Shown: positions 61,473 to 64,000 of the stretch, one piece after another
How positions within the stretch are numbered: the first letter of the stretch is position 1
Layout of the letters: the number at the start of each line of letters is the position of its first letter
Source: Massilibacillus massiliensis
Lineage (GTDB): Bacteria > Bacillota > Negativicutes > FLKF01
Assembly: GCF_900086705.1 (NCBI RefSeq)
Contig: NZ_LT575483.1
Span: forward strand, 3,925,536-3,989,535
Direction: 5' to 3'
DNA: 64,000 bases
Program-made: the position numbers and the translations under genes
The notes under the pieces: generated by a model
Told to the model about the DNA's origin: nothing
The model's database searches: none
The model's input: only the letters and a program-made list of their open reading frames with translations

Positions 61473-63827
61473 ATGGATTCAAGGGTTTTAAAAACATTAG
61501 AATTTGACAAGATTGTCAAAAAATTAGCGGAGTGTACAACTTCGGTATTAGGTAAAGAGCTTGTAGAAAAGCTATTGCCAAGCAATCAATACGCAGAAGT
61601 TGAAAAACGAATTCTCGCGACTGCAGAAGGCAAAGTTTTATTGGATCACGCTATGCTTGTACCGTTTGGTGCTATTCGTGATATTCGTGAGTTTTTAAAA
61701 AAATCAAAAATAGGTGCTATATTAGAGCCTTATGAATTACTTGATATTGCAAGCACATTATATGCAATGCGCAAAGTAAAACGTTTCTTTAAAGAAATTG
61801 AGATAGACGTACCGCTTTTACAGACATTGTCATCTACGATTGAGATTGTGGGCAATCTAGAGAATCAAATAGAGTGCATTATAGATGAGCATGGTGCTGT
61901 ACGTGAGAATGCTAGCGTAGAACTTCAACGTATTCGTCGAGAGATTAAACAGACGCAAAATCATATAAAAGAACGTCTTGACGGTGTGTTGCGAGCATCA
62001 GAATATCAAAAATACTTTCAGGATATATTGGTTACTATGCGTGGAGATCGGTATGTAGTGCCAATTAAGCAAGAATATAGACAATTTTTCCCGGGGGTTG
62101 TACATGATCAATCTGCCAGTGGCGCTACTTTATTTATTGAACCAATAGCAATTGTAAATTTAAATAATGATGTAAAACAATTGATCATAGCAGAAAAACA
62201 TGAATTAGCAAGGATTTTAAAAGCAATTACACTTCAAATCGTTAAATATGCAGATGTTTTAAAAGAAAATTGTGAAGTGTTAGCAGAAATTGATTTTATT
62301 TTAGCAAAAGCAAAATTAAGTCAACAGATGGATGCAGTAAAACCGATATTAAATCATGATGGATACGTGGACTTATATCAAGCGCGTCATCCACTGATTG
62401 ATGCGGACAAAGTTGTGCCGATTAATATAAATCTGGGGAAAAATTTTCGTACATTACTCATCACAGGGCCTAATACAGGCGGTAAAACAGTAAGTATAAA
62501 AACATTGGGATTATTTGCTTTGATGGTACAGGCAGGTTTGTTTATTCCAGCCTTGGAAAATTCTGAAATAACGGTATTTAACAATATCTATGCTGATATT
62601 GGTGATGAGCAAAGTATTGAGCAAAGTTTAAGTACCTTTTCAGCGCATATGACACATCTGGTAAAGATTTTGTCAAATGTTACAAAGGATGATTTATTAC
62701 TTATTGATGAAATTGGGGCGGGAACTGATCCCGAAGAAGGTGCAGCCTTGGCTATGGCTATACTAGAGCATCTCGTTGATCTGGGTACAAAAGTAGTTGC
62801 AACGACGCATTATAGTGAACTTAAAACCTTTGCATATTCAAAAGAGCATATTCAAAATGCAAGTGTTGAATTTGATATAGCTACATTAAAGCCGACTTAT
62901 AGATTGCTGCTTGGTATTCCGGGAACAAGTAATGCATTCGCAATTAGTAAGCGGTTAGGATTGGCAGAAAATTTGATTTATAGAGCCAAAGAACTGATCG
63001 ATGAAGACCATGCGAAATTTGAGCATGTTCTAAATCATCTTGAATCGGAAAAAATCATGTATGAAAATCGCAATTTAGATATGGTGAAACGAGAGCAAGA
63101 AGTAAAAGACTTGGAAACAAGAGTACAATTGATGCGTGATGAACTGATGATGAAAAAAGATCGTATTATTCAAAAAGCACAAGAAGAAAGTGCAAGTCTT
63201 ATTCGCAGAACTCGTCGTGAAACAGAACAAATTATTGCGACATTAAAAGAACAATTTAATGACCAAGGAATAAAAAAACGTCAAGAGGCGATTGATCATA
63301 CTCGTAATAATTTGAAAAATCGGTTGGATGCAGTAGATGTTGAAAACCCAAAAAACAGTTACACAACGCCGATTACTTTAGATAACTTGGCGCTTGGTGA
63401 TCGGGTTTACGTAACGACGTTAGATCAAAAGGGGATCGTTGCTTCAATCTTAGGAAATGACATTGTTGTCCAACTTGGTATCATGAAAGTCACAGTGTCA
63501 ATTTCTGTATGTAGAGCAGTTGGAGAAGAAAAGGTTAAACCAAAACAAAAAACAGCTTCGATAAAGTTTTCAAGAGTTAATGAAGTGAATCGTCAAATTG
63601 ATATTCGAGGGATGATGGTTGATGAGGCAGAAGAAGTAGTAGGGAAATATTTAGATAATGCAATTTTGGCTGGACTAAATCAAGTTTTAGTTATACATGG
63701 AAAAGGAACAGGTGCACTTCGTAAAGGAATTCGTTCGTATCTAAAAGGGCATCGTTGTGTTCAAGAAATTGGAATTGGGGATGTACATGAAGGTGGCGAT
63801 GGCGTAACAATTGTGAAATTTAAATAA
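61473..63827 (+). CDS. mutS2: Endonuclease MutS2
   Basis: A 784-aa MutS-homologue without mismatch-recognition domain I. It has core/clamp domains (about 1-290), the ATPase domain with Walker A TGPNTGGKTVSIK (about 331-343) and Walker B LLLIDEIGAGTDPEEG, a coiled coil (about 510-620), and a C-terminal Smr nuclease domain (about 708-784) with IDIRGMMVDEAEE and VIHGKGTGALRKGI. MutS2 suppresses recombination and, in Bacillus, rescues collided ribosomes. It starts with ATG after AAGAGGTGG, 11 bp behind the U32 gene, so they form an operon. Confidence 0.97.
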   Translation: MDSRVLKTLEFDKIVKKLAECTTSVLGKELVEKLLPSNQYAEVEKRILATAEGKVLLDHAMLVPFGAIRDIREFLKKSKIGAILEPYELLDIASTLYAMRKVKRFFKEIEIDVPLLQTLSSTIEIVGNLENQIECIIDEHGAVRENASVELQRIRREIKQTQNHIKERLDGVLRASEYQKYFQDILVTMRGDRYVVPIKQEYRQFFPGVVHDQSASGATLFIEPIAIVNLNNDVKQLIIAEKHELARILKAITLQIVKYADVLKENCEVLAEIDFILAKAKLSQQMDAVKPILNHDGYVDLYQARHPLIDADKVVPININLGKNFRTLLITGPNTGGKTVSIKTLGLFALMVQAGLFIPALENSEITVFNNIYADIGDEQSIEQSLSTFSAHMTHLVKILSNVTKDDLLLIDEIGAGTDPEEGAALAMAILEHLVDLGTKVVATTHYSELKTFAYSKEHIQNASVEFDIATLKPTYRLLLGIPGTSNAFAISKRLGLAENLIYRAKELIDEDHAKFEHVLNHLESEKIMYENRNLDMVKREQEVKDLETRVQLMRDELMMKKDRIIQKAQEESASLIRRTRRETEQIIATLKEQFNDQGIKKRQEAIDHTRNNLKNRLDAVDVENPKNSYTTPITLDNLALGDRVYVTTLDQKGIVASILGNDIVVQLGIMKVTVSISVCRAVGEEKVKPKQKTASIKFSRVNEVNRQIDIRGMMVDEAEEVVGKYLDNAILAGLNQVLVIHGKGTGALRKGIRSYLKGHRCVQEIGIGDVHEGGDGVTIVKFK

Positions 63828-63835
63828 AATATAAT

Positions 63836-63898
63836 GCAAATGAGCTATATTATTGATTGATATCCAAAGGAATAAAATCAAAATATAGCTCATTTTAT
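63836..63898. terminator. Bidirectional terminator between mutS2 and the convergent end gene
   Basis: AAATGAGCTATATT (63838-63851) pairs with AATATAGCTCATTT (63882-63895) around a 30-nt loop, with T-rich sequence on the right. Confidence 0.75.
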
Positions 63899-64000
63899 TA
63901 AAAATTTGTTTTCCAATTTAGAAAACGAGTGGCAGACTTTTTTTCCGAGTCTTCACTCACGACCTCTGGCGAAGTTGTATTAGATTCAATTTCAACTTCT
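63898..64000 (-). CDS. 3' end of an unidentified minus-strand gene (partial)
   Basis: The minus strand from the window edge to TAA at 63898-63900 is open and reads as a polar, acidic-to-basic C-terminus of 33 residues ending SATRFLNWKTNF. The codon pattern and the convergent terminator support a real gene whose start lies outside the window. The stretch EVEIESNTTSPEVVSEDSEKK looks like a disordered linker. No identification is possible. Confidence 0.55.
   Translation of the reverse strand, partial: EVEIESNTTSPEVVSEDSEKKSATRFLNWKTNF

Overview
The window is AT-rich, densely coding Bacillota (Firmicutes) DNA from an anaerobic, probably spore-forming organism, most likely of the Negativicutes. 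The evidence for this is a YtxC-type sporulation gene directly upstream of a T-box-controlled thrS, a reverse rubrerythrin, DUF1540 proteins, PyrR-type attenuators on the pyr operon, Adhesin_E-like secreted proteins that are common in Negativicutes, and the gene order thrS-infC-rpmI-rplT-(K+ RCK)-(SpoU methylase)-pheST-zapA-YetF-U32-mutS2. The lineage call is an inference from gene content; no rRNA is present.

Layout. 1-10.8 kb: a YczE-like membrane protein and tRNA-Leu(CAA) on the minus strand, then an orphan PAS histidine kinase, an L,D-transpeptidase, polA-mutM-coaE-lytic transglycosylase, dapA, and reverse rubrerythrin with a DUF1540 protein. 10.8-20.8 kb: a complete de novo pyrimidine operon (pyrB-C-carA-carB-pyrK-D-F-E) behind two tandem PyrR-type attenuators. 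20.9-23.7 kb: two tRNA clusters (Asp-Gly-Trp and Asp-Phe-Gly-Cys-Leu) flanking a DUF1540 miniprotein, an internally duplicated unknown protein and thiD. 23.8-32.7 kb: an HD-domain protein, a zinc-ribbon protein behind a short attenuator-like leader, rmuC, a large divergent glutamine synthetase, a 3D-domain cell-wall protein, a YdcZ transporter-like protein, a TerC protein behind a yybP-ykoY (Mn2+) riboswitch, and metY.

32.8-36.2 kb holds the most interesting intact locus. A regulator made of an enzyme-like TIM barrel fused to an AraC DNA-binding domain precedes a two-gene operon encoding the two halves of a Tm-1-like protein (a UPF0261 protein and a PEP-hydrolase-like TIM barrel). The regulator's sensor half is a paralogue of the operon's second enzyme, and a 12-bp direct repeat 21 bp apart lies in the promoter region.

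36.35-43.7 kb is a decayed integrated element in a tRNA-Lys(CTT) gene. It is bounded by a 59-bp repeat of the tRNA 3' half and its flank. It has an integrase pseudogene at the left end, a lysogeny-type XRE repressor with operator repeats, an immA pseudogene broken by one TAA codon, a frameshifted recT remnant, and cargo of seven small exported or membrane proteins, four of which share one Adhesin_E-like domain.

44-48.7 kb: small membrane and unknown proteins, a putative LexA-controlled LysM division inhibitor (YneA-like), a stress protein and a solitary Mrr-like nuclease. 48.7-64 kb: core information-processing genes with two T-boxes (Thr ACC, Phe TTC), an L20-type infC leader and an ATT start for infC, ending with mutS2 and the 3' end of an unidentified minus-strand gene.
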